64,000 bases of DNA, from the NCBI GenBank assembly GCA_000961655.1, contig LADR01000047.1, forward strand, positions 124,001 through 188,000. The letters are read 5' to 3'. The notes under the pieces were generated by a model that did not search any database, was not told where the DNA came from, and was given only the letters and a program-made list of their open reading frames with translations. Source of the DNA: Desulfatitalea sp. BRH_c12. GTDB lineage: Bacteria > Desulfobacterota > Desulfobacteria > Desulfobacterales > Desulfosarcinaceae. This document shows positions 57,101 through 64,000 of this stretch, in pieces. Each line of letters opens with the position of its first letter. Positions within the stretch are counted from its first letter, which is position 1. The position numbers were made by a program, and so were the translations under genes.

Positions 57101-59556
57101 CGAGGGAAATCGCTGAAAGCTTCGGCGCACAGGTGTTCGAAAAGAGAGGATCAAATCTTATTGAAGCCAGTAATTACGCGATTTTGAAAGCAAAAGGCGA
57201 ATGGATTTTGGTGCTGAAAGGCAATGAAACCATTTTACCGGTCGATGTTGCAAAACTAAAAACGCTCATGATGGGCAAGCCAGCAGCTTACGGTTTTTCC
57301 CTTCACAGAGATAATAGTGACGATAGCGTTAATGGAACTGTCGATGACTCGTCAACCGAACTTGTGGTGCGATTTTTCAAGCGAGACGATCGCATTAAAT
57401 TTGAAGAAGAAGGCCTTGATAATCCTTTAAAGGCATCCGGCGTTGCAATTCGCAATTGTGGTATTTCCATTCACTGTCATCACGTGAAAACAGAAAATCA
57501 AAACATTTCGAGAGATGAAACCGAAAAAAATTCGATGCCCAGCACAGAACATGCAGCCATATTGAAAATAGCTGAATTGCAGTACCAAAGAGAAAATTTC
57601 GGGAAGGCTGCAAAGATGCTGCAAGTGCTGATTTCGGAAATTCCCGATTGCTGGCAGGCGTATCACCTGTTGGCAGACGTGATGACCCAATCCGGAAACA
57701 ATCAGGAATTATTGGAGTACTTGCGCCCATTGGAAGGTCGCAATGACCTGCCGGCACAAATGCATGCACTGGTAGGCAGCGCTTACGAGGCGGTTGGAGA
57801 TCTTGGTAAGGCGGGAAAATTTGCCAACAATGCAATGGCTCTGGATAACGGCTGCGCTTATGCCTGGAATCTGCAAGGCATTCTATACTATCGCAATGGT
57901 GATCTGGAAAGTGCCAAAGATAATTTTCGAAAAGCTGTGGAGCTCGATCCGTTGTGGGGTGAACCGTGGACCAATCTCGGTGCACTTTTTTGGGATGAAG
58001 GGAAACAAAACGAAGCTTTGGACTGCTATGAAAAAGGTTTCATGCTTTCCCCAACGGCCCCCAATGTCGCGACTTCTTACCATGCCGCTGTCACCGCATG
58101 CTCGAAGTTCGAGCGATCCTTACCGATTTTCGAGCAGACTGTGAATCGCTTTTTAGATTTTCGCAAAGGTCGTTTTCTTTTTATTGACATATTGCTGCAG
58201 GTTGGAAACTATTCCGCTGCCATGGCACAGATACAGTCTGTCTTGGTTCGCTTCGATGTCGAAGAAGGGCTGCTCGCGGCAGCCAAATCGATTCGCGAAA
58301 AGTTAGGGCCAATGCGGATAACCGATCTTAATGATAGAAAGCCGACGCTTTCTTTATGCATGATCGTCAAAAACGAAGAGCAGCATATCGCTCGCTGTCT
58401 GTACAACTCAAAGCAACTGGTAGATGAAATGATCGTGGTGGATACCGGCTCCACGGATGCCACAAAAGAAATCGCTCAGATTTTCGGTGCCCAGCTTTTC
58501 GACTTCGAGTGGATCGACGATTTTTCGGCCGCGCGCAACTTCGGTCTCGAAAAAGCAGCCGGTGATTGGATCCTTATCATGGATGCTGACGAGGTGATCG
58601 CCCCCAACGATCATGAGCGCCTAAGACAAATGATTCAAGCTGCAAAACCGCCATATCCCGCCTTTTCCATCGTTACGCGCAACTATACTGGTTTTTATAA
58701 TACGATCGGTTGGATCCCAAATAAAGGGGATTATTCATTAGAAGAAGCCGGAACAGGATGGACGCCGAGCGAGAAGGTACGTTTATTTCGTAATGATCCT
58801 GCCATCAGGTTCGTATATCCTGTTCATGAGGTCGTTAGCCCCATGCTTAAAAAAGGTGGGATTTCAATCCGCCACTGTGACGTCCCAGTCCATCATTATG
58901 GACATTTGGATAGGAAAAAACTTAAGCGGAAAGGCGAAACCTATTTCCGCATCGGCATGGAAAAACTGGATCGGAGCGGTGACGATGCAGTGGCGATAAG
59001 TGAACTTGCCACTGAGGCCACAATTCAAGGCCGCAACGAGCAGGCAATCGAATTGTGGCATCGTCTGCTGAACCTTCAAGGAAAAAATGTAAGGGCACAT
59101 CTAAACCTTTCAACTGTTTATGGGCGGCAGGGGAAATATTCAGAATCCGCGCATCACGCGTCTTTGGCAGCGAAGCTGAATCCAGAATTGAAAGAGGCAA
59201 AATTCAATTTGGCGATGGCGAAAATGTACTCGGGAGATATTCAAAGCGCACGGATGCTTTGCGAAAAGCTTCTTAAGAAAATTCCCAGCTATTATCCGGC
59301 ACGATTTTTAGCAGCGACCTGCGCTTGTTACAGTGGAGATCTGCCAAAAGCTGACGCACACCTTCAGCATATGCAAAACGGAGCTCTGGGCAACGTGCTG
59401 GTTCACCCGTTTCAGGAGTTAACCCAGGGTATGATTGCAGCTGGACAGTTCGAATTTTCTCACCGACTGCTCACTTGGGCCAGGAGCAAAAAAATATGGT
59501 CAGATGATCTGGAGGTTTTGCAGCATAACTTGAAGCAACAGTCTGCAGTCATTTAA
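54151..59556 (+). CDS. giant multi-domain glycosyltransferase with TPR blocks
   Basis: An 1801-residue cytoplasmic protein. Order: a GT4/GT-B-like N-terminal domain (about 25-340, with LGGSEIFTYTLADF), then GT2 domain 1 (about 430-660; ILTYNQ, VDNNSTDG, NND), TPR block (about 685-935), GT2 domain 2 (about 943-1120), TPR block (about 1130-1385), GT2 domain 3 (about 1397-1615; MIVKNEE, VDTGSTDAT, DAD at about 1478) and a last TPR block. Domains 2 and 3 with their TPRs are tandem copies about 454 residues apart. Domain 2 has lost the DXD motif (KGN near 1022). Position beside flagellin suggests flagellin glycosylation. ATG 54151 follows GAGGAGAGG; a GTG at 54127 is possible. The gene is AT-richer than the core. 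Confidence 0.85.
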   Translation: MNSDSKLSFSVKNPPSGTLCKTTPKNKKLKILLTNMQLISLGGSEIFTYTLADFIKRKGHDVTVYSRYIGNFASHFQSIGVQVVQNLKGFRSDAFDLAHIHHNINALEVRNQFKNLPIIYVSHGILPFLEQAPVVDLKISKYLAVSEEVKNNLEKSGILTSKIGIYRNIIDSNKFNLIRPIEDIPKRILVLSYKITDDQIEVVRKSCECLNINCRFVGGRFGEVSQEVLPRYMNEVDIVISSGRGIMEAMMCGRVPIIFDRLGGDGIVTPGTIADLMQTNFSGRRYSANYTSNDLIKQIQGYRPEYGKELLSIAMDYFDAEKQVDSLLQQYEQVSNLKIPKLDESQAALLTHFIKSFDEIRNRTTRETIKKISVDIANIQKKQKTKISRLEYKPTDKFEILADQTPFNGFNANQNEKYTFHEKKKVGLISIVILTYNQLRYTKECIESINRFTPESHEIILVDNNSTDGTSQWLRQLVHQHANYKLIENKRNKGFSKGCNQGIQAASGEYILLLNNDVVVTEGWLSNMLACLKSQSDIGIVGPMTNSISGPQKVPTVGYTSIAGLSEYAHNFHLKNFSRRIPLRRIVGFCMLFSRQLVDDIGFLDESFGTGNFEDDDFCLRSEIAGYRNMIAGDVFIHHYGSRSFIGNKIDYGSALADNKNVFTRKWHHKNIDDALVNKMQSLFAKERAVELNQKGLSDQAFSIFVQAIKLNPGNKQLHYELAEMLIKAKQFTDALEILDEGIRTDDARKLVLCGYCKEGLDLYDEAFEYAERAVRLNAYQGMALNLKGIIAYKRGDLVGAEEALMASTKLDPGYAEPFTNLGILRWENENKQEAIDLLERGFVLSPTTTDLITAYHAAISETEQFERAEGVLIEARALFPNNKRIAYILIDVFLRQEKFVFAMPEIMQAIAAFGIEEDLLSAALHVRNKIGPQKLIETSKLKNTLSLCMVTQNAEPTLAKNLAAIASEIAEIIVVDTGSTDRTREIAESFGAQVFEKRGSNLIEASNYAILKAKGEWILVLKGNETILPVDVAKLKTLMMGKPAAYGFSLHRDNSDDSVNGTVDDSSTELVVRFFKRDDRIKFEEEGLDNPLKASGVAIRNCGISIHCHHVKTENQNISRDETEKNSMPSTEHAAILKIAELQYQRENFGKAAKMLQVLISEIPDCWQAYHLLADVMTQSGNNQELLEYLRPLEGRNDLPAQMHALVGSAYEAVGDLGKAGKFANNAMALDNGCAYAWNLQGILYYRNGDLESAKDNFRKAVELDPLWGEPWTNLGALFWDEGKQNEALDCYEKGFMLSPTAPNVATSYHAAVTACSKFERSLPIFEQTVNRFLDFRKGRFLFIDILLQVGNYSAAMAQIQSVLVRFDVEEGLLAAAKSIREKLGPMRITDLNDRKPTLSLCMIVKNEEQHIARCLYNSKQLVDEMIVVDTGSTDATKEIAQIFGAQLFDFEWIDDFSAARNFGLEKAAGDWILIMDADEVIAPNDHERLRQMIQAAKPPYPAFSIVTRNYTGFYNTIGWIPNKGDYSLEEAGTGWTPSEKVRLFRNDPAIRFVYPVHEVVSPMLKKGGISIRHCDVPVHHYGHLDRKKLKRKGETYFRIGMEKLDRSGDDAVAISELATEATIQGRNEQAIELWHRLLNLQGKNVRAHLNLSTVYGRQGKYSESAHHASLAAKLNPELKEAKFNLAMAKMYSGDIQSARMLCEKLLKKIPSYYPARFLAATCACYSGDLPKADAHLQHMQNGALGNVLVHPFQELTQGMIAAGQFEFSHRLLTWARSKKIWSDDLEVLQHNLKQQSAVI

Positions 59557-59707
59557 GCTGTTGAACAGATCATGCAATATGGCACGGTGTGTGATTTTTT
59601 ATGAATTAATTCAAGTTTCAAAGGTTTAAATGATCTGTCTCATGAAGGCGAAGGGTTTTAAGGCTGAAGGCTAACTTGGCACAGTAAGGGTGAGGCGCGG
59701 CCAAACT

Positions 59708-60094
59708 TCAGCTCTCGGGGGAGGCCGACCCGCGCAAGCCCGCGGCCAGGTTCTGGTTGATATCGATGATGATATTGAGTTTCTCCGATGTGGGAAAGGC
59801 CATGATCTCGTATATACGCTTATCGATGAACCGGCTTAGCCGCAGCATGTCCATGCGCAATTTTTTAGGAAGCGGGTTTTCTTCCTGTACCAGTTCTGTT
59901 TGCAGTAAACTCCACAGTTGTTGATTGTAGCGCAATGCTTCATCCAGTAAAGTTTCGCGGTTAGGCGCCTCCCAGGACTGTTGGACCTGGACTAGTCTTC
60001 TGGCAGCTTCTGTTAACACCCTGGCTTCAGTTTCCCTTCCCGAAATGGTTTTTTTGCTGACATCTTGGTAAACGCTTGCGGCATAATTATACAC
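59708..60094 (-). CDS. flaF: flagellin regulator FlaF
   Basis: A 128-residue helical protein beginning YNYAASVYQDVSKKT..GRETEARVLTEAARRL, the FlaF pattern. In alphaproteobacteria FlaF promotes flagellin synthesis or secretion and opposes FlbT. Its start overlaps the flbT stop by eight bases, so the two are translationally coupled. It ends facing the glycosyltransferase. Confidence 0.88.
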   Translation of the reverse strand: MYNYAASVYQDVSKKTISGRETEARVLTEAARRLVQVQQSWEAPNRETLLDEALRYNQQLWSLLQTELVQEENPLPKKLRMDMLRLSRFIDKRIYEIMAFPTSEKLNIIIDINQNLAAGLRGSASPES

Positions 60095-60473
60095 GGTCGA
60101 TGATCTCCTGTTCGTACTCGATGAGCTTACGGGTTACTTTCAGGGCCAGGTAGTATCGGCTGCCAAGAAGAGCTTCGCTGATCTGATCGATAATAGCCAG
60201 AGAACTGGGGGCTGCTTCAATTATCATTTGGACCAGCTTCCAGTAGGTATTATGATGGTTTACCAGATTCTCCGGGTCAATATACATGAGTTGAATGGTG
60301 AAATAGATCTTCCGCGCGAGTGTGTCGGCATCTTTTTCAGATAGAATATCTTTTTCCCTCAGCAGGGTGGGCTTGTTTTCAATAAAAAATTCGGTCTTAC
60401 CGCTTCCGTTTTTCACCACGGCACCACCGATAATCATTCGTTCATAGGGTTTCAACACGATTTTGAGTGCCAT
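60087..60473 (-). CDS. flbT: flagellin mRNA regulator FlbT
   Basis: A 128-residue FlbT. It begins with the typical LKIVLKPYERMIIGGAVVKNG and continues FFIENKPTLLREKDIL. FlbT binds the flagellin mRNA leader in Caulobacter and lowers its stability. A leader hairpin is present on this flagellin mRNA (62208-62224). Confidence 0.9.
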   Translation of the reverse strand: MALKIVLKPYERMIIGGAVVKNGSGKTEFFIENKPTLLREKDILSEKDADTLARKIYFTIQLMYIDPENLVNHHNTYWKLVQMIIEAAPSSLAIIDQISEALLGSRYYLALKVTRKLIEYEQEIIDRV

Positions 60474-60549
60474 GATCCATTTCCTTGAATGTGTTGCTGT
60501 CGATCATGCATATCATAAGCAGACAAAACACGATAGCAGCAGACCCATA

Positions 60550-61221
60550 TCAGATATTTCTAATCAGCTTTTTGATATCATCGTTCAGTGCTGCTCTTTT
60601 TGTTTGAATCGATTTTGCGGCTTTTTCCAGATTTTCCTGAGCATCGGCAATCTGTTGGTCGGAAGCATCCAGAGGCAGCTCTGGTATATCCAGTCCTTGG
60701 GAGTCCAAATGCATGTTGTGCGTTCGAACTTTTTCCCCGCTCGATTGTCCGCCAATCTTGACGCTGTAATCGGTTGCCAGTTCAGATCCCGTGTTGTTAC
60801 CTAGTATCAAGCCGGCAAAATGATCTTGCGGCAGAATAAGTCTTTCGATCTGCTGCCGAATGCCAGCGATTAGTTGCAGTTTTTCAATGCGCTCTTCGCT
60901 GCCGGGCGGGTAGGGGGGGTAAGTTTTTAAGAAGGCCTGGACTTCCGAGTGCATTTGTCCAATGTGGGCCTGGACCGACTCCATGGTTTGATCGGCGATG
61001 CGGATGCTCTTTAAAAGAGAATTGAACTGAAGGTTGAATTTCTGCAGGCTGTTGCTGGCATAGCTGCTGATTTCCGCTTTGACATCGACTTTCGACCCGC
61101 CGGTCACCTTTAATGCTTCGGGGCTGACATCCGTGTGGGGCAAAACGTCATGAGAATTTTTTTTAGTGACTCGGGCAACTTCAGCAAAGGTCTGACTGAG
61201 AACGATATCTGAAATGCTCAT
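60550..61221 (-). CDS. flagellin-locus helical protein, unknown
   Basis: A 223-residue protein I cannot name. It is helical and glutamine-rich, with a central low-similarity part (about 145-180) and a C-terminal helix DQQIADAQENLEKAAKSIQTKRAALN that resembles the coiled-coil ends of flagellin-like proteins. AAAGGG precedes ATG. It lies between flagellin and flbT in the same direction and so probably serves filament assembly or regulation. Confidence 0.7.
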   Translation of the reverse strand: MSISDIVLSQTFAEVARVTKKNSHDVLPHTDVSPEALKVTGGSKVDVKAEISSYASNSLQKFNLQFNSLLKSIRIADQTMESVQAHIGQMHSEVQAFLKTYPPYPPGSEERIEKLQLIAGIRQQIERLILPQDHFAGLILGNNTGSELATDYSVKIGGQSSGEKVRTHNMHLDSQGLDIPELPLDASDQQIADAQENLEKAAKSIQTKRAALNDDIKKLIRNI

Positions 61222-61250
61222 ATTTGGGCCCTTTGCTTTTGCAAGGAATG

Positions 61251-61284
61251 GCGTCCGGTGTGGCAGGATGCCCTCACCGGACGC
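61251..61284 (-). other. intercistronic hairpin after flagellin
   Basis: GCGTCCGGTG and CACCGGACGC form a perfect 10-bp stem with a 14-base loop, between the flagellin stop and the next gene. No U-tract follows on the minus strand, so it is more likely to stabilise the flagellin mRNA 3' end or cause partial termination than to stop transcription completely. Confidence 0.7.
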
Positions 61285-61351
61285 GCTACTTACTTTTTCG
61301 ATCCATTCTGGATGGTACCATCTCTATTCTGGAGAGGCACCTGACTTCCGG

Positions 61352-62176
61352 TTAGAACAGTCTCATGACCGATTGGGCTGCTTGTGAGGCCAGACTCAAC
61401 GATGTCGTGCCGAGAGACTGACGCGTCTGGAGCATCAACATGTTCGCGCCTTCTTCGTTCAGGTCGGCATTGGTCAAGTTGGCCGCGCCATCCTCCAGGG
61501 TGTTCATCATTTTGGTTGTAAAATCCTGACGAATGGTGATGGTGCTCAACTGGCTCGACAGCGTTTTGGCGGTGGTCCGAACGGTATCCCGGGTAGTATC
61601 CAGCGATGCGATATCGTCCTTAATTGCGGTGGCACCAGTAGCGGTCGTATCGTTTCCCCAGTCCCCAGCCGCAGTGGGCAGATCGCCTAAGGGGCTCGTG
61701 CCCGTTATTGTGAGGGTGGAATCTCCGCTCTCATCAAAACTAACTGTAATCACATCATCGTTAATCAGGTTTGTGCCTTTATACCCGGAATCCTCCTGTA
61801 GATCCGTGATTTGCCCCATTAGGCTTGTGAATTCTGCGGATAAAGAAGTCCGTTCGCTAGTATCATTGGTCGCCAGAGCGGACTGAGCCAAAGACTTGGC
61901 CGAAGCGATCAGATCGGTAATCGCCGACAAGCCGTTGTCGGCGGCCTTAATGGTCTGAATCGCCTCACTCATCTCATCTTTGCGGCGTCCCAGGTCGCTG
62001 GCGCGCTGGGTGTGGCTTTGCGCTGCAAAGAAGTTGATGGGGTCATCCAAGGCGGAATTCACCCGTTTGCCGCTGCTGAGCTTGGTTTGGGTGCTTTCCA
62101 TCAGTTTGGAGGTGTTCTGCAGGCTGAAAAGGTTGGCCCGCATGCCGGAGGTCAGAGTGATGTTGTTCATTGCCAT
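61352..62176 (-). CDS. fliC: flagellin
   Basis: A 274-residue filament subunit. The N-terminal D0/D1 helices (MNNITLTSGMRANLFSLQNT, SSGKRVNSALDDP) and the C-terminal helix ending SLASQAAQSVMRLF are conserved; the middle (about 155-195) is a short variable region rich in Ser/Thr, likely exposed and a good O-glycosylation site. ATG 62176 (MAMNN) follows AAAGGAA; the longer frame to 62215 runs through the leader hairpin. Confidence 0.93.
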   Translation of the reverse strand: MAMNNITLTSGMRANLFSLQNTSKLMESTQTKLSSGKRVNSALDDPINFFAAQSHTQRASDLGRRKDEMSEAIQTIKAADNGLSAITDLIASAKSLAQSALATNDTSERTSLSAEFTSLMGQITDLQEDSGYKGTNLINDDVITVSFDESGDSTLTITGTSPLGDLPTAAGDWGNDTTATGATAIKDDIASLDTTRDTVRTTAKTLSSQLSTITIRQDFTTKMMNTLEDGAANLTNADLNEEGANMLMLQTRQSLGTTSLSLASQAAQSVMRLF

Positions 62177-62207
62177 GATTCGGTTGTTCCTTTCTGGAGT
62201 GTAGGGA

Positions 62208-62224
62208 CTCGGCATTCTGCCGAG
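62208..62224 (-). other. flagellin mRNA leader hairpin
   Basis: CTCGGCA-TTC-TGCCGAG: a perfect 7-bp stem with a three-base loop, 32 bases before the start codon and upstream of the AAAGGAA. A possible FlbT or CsrA-type target. Confidence 0.6.
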
Positions 62225-62245
62225 AGTGGGATGAATGAACTTCTA

Positions 62246-62259
62246 CAACGACGTCGTTG
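62246..62259. promoter_or_regulatory. 14-bp palindrome at the flagellin transcription start
   Basis: CAACGACGTCGTTG equals its own reverse complement and lies just downstream of the predicted -10 box, at about +1. A likely operator or a short RNA stem. Confidence 0.5.
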
Positions 62260-62265
62260 ATAATG

Positions 62266-62293
62266 CTATCGGATGCATTGCTGAGGAACTTTA
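62266..62293 (-). promoter_or_regulatory. sigma-28-like flagellin promoter
   Basis: On the minus strand TAAA (62290-62293), 16 bases, then TCCGATAG (62266-62273), close to the TAAA-N15-GCCGATAA flagellar consensus but with one extra spacer base. It precedes flagellin by about 90 bases. Confidence 0.5.
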
Positions 62294-62949
62294 GGAAAAA
62301 ATTAATTTAATTAGATTACCTTAAAAACTCAGATTCTGGTTATGCAGTTCGCTCAAGTGAAGACTATTGGAGAGTGTTAAGAGTAAAGTTTAAAGTGTAA
62401 AGGGAGGTATTCTGCCGATTGATTTTTCCTGCATGCTTTGAGTATCTGACGTTCGCCATGTAACCTTATTATAACACCTCACAACCTATGTCTCACCTGA
62501 ACGAAGTGGCCAACTATGCAAACTATATAAGGTAGGCGGTCAAAAATGGTCAGTCGATTTGCATAATGCAAAACAATCCTTTTTAATGATTTTTCACACC
62601 GCATCGAAGATGCTTTTCAACTGTTTAACGCCATTACGTCGTGACGCATTTGAGCATTAGACACACTGAATTGAACCCTTCGCGGGGAGTCCTTCCCATA
62701 AGCGAAACTTAAGATCCGGATCTGAGGGTCCATAGGCCAAAAGAGGACGTCGGCTTGGATAATTTGCGAAATGCAAAATTCTTCCCATCTCTTAATAGGT
62801 GCGAAATCCTGTTCCATGATCCAGAGTCACTACATCTGGCCCCTACACCAGCATCTTCATACCATATGCCCATTATTGAAATTTGTTACCTGTTTGGCAC
62901 ATGCATTGCATGATGCTCAACGGTGATTTCACAGCGCAACCTATACCAG
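62294..62949. other. 656-base region between flagellin and the sigma-54 activator
   Basis: AT-rich. A 66-codon minus-strand frame (62617-62817) has no ribosome-binding site or known domain. No clear promoter for the downstream gene was found. Confidence 0.45.
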
Positions 62950-64000
62950 ATGGAGGAGACCTTGCAGAGCTTTGGTGTTGTTAACGGGACCTCAAATGCT
63001 GATCCGCAGATTGCTTCCAACGAAGGTTTTGGTGAACGTACTGGGTCTTCCGGTTCATTGGATGGCATCGGCTTCCAGGGCGTGATCGGGAAAAGTCGCG
63101 TCATGCGCGATGTCTTCCACCTGATCGAGCGCGTCGCCGACAGCGACAGCACGATATTAATCAATGGTGAAACCGGCACCGGCAAAGGGTTGGTGGCCAA
63201 GGCCATCCACGCGCGCTCCTATCGCAGGGACAAACCTTTTGTGGCTATCAATTGCGGGGCAATTCCTGAGAATCTGCTGGAAAGCGAGTTGTTCGGGCAT
63301 GTCAAAGGGGCCTTCACCGGCGCTACTTCCGCCAAGGTCGGTAAATTTGAAGTGGCCAACGGCGGCACGATTTTTCTGGATGAAATCGGCGATATGAGCC
63401 CCGATTTGCAGGTCAAGGTGCTCAAGGTGCTCGAGGAACGTGAGTTCGAGGCTGTGGGCGGCTGTAAATCGATCAAGGTGGATGTGCGCATTATCGCGGC
63501 GACCCATCGCGATTTGGAAGAAGAGGTTCAGAAGGGCAATTTCCGGGAAGATCTTTTCTACCGCTTGTATGTCATTCCCGTGCAACTGCCCGCCTTGAAA
63601 GATCGCTCGCTGGACATTCCCTTGCTGACCCATTATTTTTTGAACAAGTTGAACAAAGACAAGCATGCCCATATCAGCGGCATCAGCCCCAGCGCCATGG
63701 CGGCATTGATGCAGCATACTTGGCCGGGCAATGTCCGCGAATTGGCCAACATGCTTGAACGGCTGGTCGTGCTCAAGGCCGAAGGTGAACTTCGTGTGGG
63801 CGATCTGCCACCCAAGCTCAGGCAGAACCGTACGGAAGATGTTGCCTTGTCCGATTTGGTTGTGCCTACACCCGAATTCAGCGGCGAAGGCATCAATCTA
63901 AATACGGCCGTGAGCGAATTCGAAAAAAATTTGATCTACCAGTCTTTGGAAAAAACGGACTGGGTGAAAAACAAGGCTGCCAAATTGCTGCAAGTCAAGC
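62950..64000 (+). CDS. sigma-54 activator lacking a receiver domain (partial)
   Basis: The frame runs open to the right edge, so the 3' end is missing (about 350 residues seen). After a 40-residue leader comes the AAA+ domain: Walker A GETGTGKG near residue 75, the GAFTGA loop, Walker B GTIFLDEI, sensor [10 protein letters not shown] and the beginning of a Fis-type helix-turn-helix ([11 protein letters not shown]). There is no REC or other sensory domain, as in FlrA/FleQ-like or constitutively active forms. ATG 62950 has no good Shine-Dalgarno; GTG 62923 is an alternative. Location suggests it controls flagellar genes. Confidence 0.88.
   Translation, partial: MEETLQSFGVVNGTSNADPQIASNEGFGERTGSSGSLDGIGFQGVIGKSRVMRDVFHLIERVADSDSTILINGETGTGKGLVAKAIHARSYRRDKPFVAINCGAIPENLLESELFGHVKGAFTGATSAKVGKFEVANGGTIFLDEIGDMSPDLQVKVLKVLEEREFEAVGGCKSIKVDVRIIAATHRDLEEEVQKGNFREDLFYRLYVIPVQLPALKDRSLDIPLLTHYFLNKLNKDKHAHISGISPSAMAALMQHTWPGNVRELANMLERLVVLKAEGELRVGDLPPKLRQNRTEDVALSDLVVPTPEFSGEGINLNTAVSEFEKNLIYQSLEKTDWVKNKAAKLLQVK

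Noticed and set aside
62617-62817. 66-codon minus-strand frame upstream of the sigma-54 activator
   Set aside because: No Shine-Dalgarno sequence, no known domain; left as non-coding.

Overview
The window reads as a chromosome segment of a Gram-negative, flagellated, sigma-54-using bacterium. The best guess is a sulfate-reducer-like member of the Desulfobacterota (former Deltaproteobacteria). That guess rests on the gene complement (Hsp33, PtsP, several PAS/GAF kinases, NtrC-type activators, AceE-type pyruvate dehydrogenase, FlbT/FlaF) and on protein style; no 16S gene is present, so it is an inference.

Layout. 1-5.1 kb: a three-gene SMC/kleisin operon of the Wadjet (JetABC) or MksFEB type, cut at the left edge. 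5.1-12.8 kb: housekeeping and envelope genes (ExeA-like ATPase, MCE-like lipoprotein, Dus, MltD-like transglycosylase, Hsp33, Nudix hydrolase, TPR protein, O-methyltransferase). 12.8-15.7 kb: a two-gene operon of unknown function whose larger product carries repeated IMAEI motifs in the cytoplasm and LRR-like repeats in the periplasm. 15.8-20.9 kb: hybrid kinase, solitary DNA methyltransferase, phosphoglucomutase. 21.2-26.9 kb: the pyruvate dehydrogenase operon aceE-aceF-lpd, closed by a strong terminator. 27.1-31.1 kb: secreted nuclease, NarX-like kinase, DUF3108 protein.

31.2-40.8 kb is an accessory, visibly AT-richer region in decay. It holds a collapsed 5S rRNA relic, two broken copies of the nuclease gene, a frameshifted thiamine-binding-protein gene, a truncated REP-associated transposase and a frameshifted small gene. 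Among these lie a few intact small genes (OsmC, S1/P1-like zinc protein, RHH regulator, tautomerase, KhpA, DUF1059, M20 amidohydrolase). It ends beside a tRNA-Arg, and two near-identical GGCTAC-type repeats bracket much of it.

40.8-53.9 kb returns to core genes: tRNA-Arg, tadA, purA, tRNA-Pro, an IHF-alpha gene, an HDOD protein, a metallo-hydrolase, two response regulators with a kinase relic, ptsP, a cNMP-PilZ fusion and a TPR protein. 54.0-64.0 kb is a flagellin locus. A 1.8-kaa protein with three GT2 modules and TPR blocks sits behind a sigma-54 promoter and faces flaF, flbT, an unknown gene and flagellin (with a sigma-28-like promoter). A sigma-54 activator without a receiver domain runs off the right edge. 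The simplest reading is a unit for making, regulating and possibly glycosylating flagellin.
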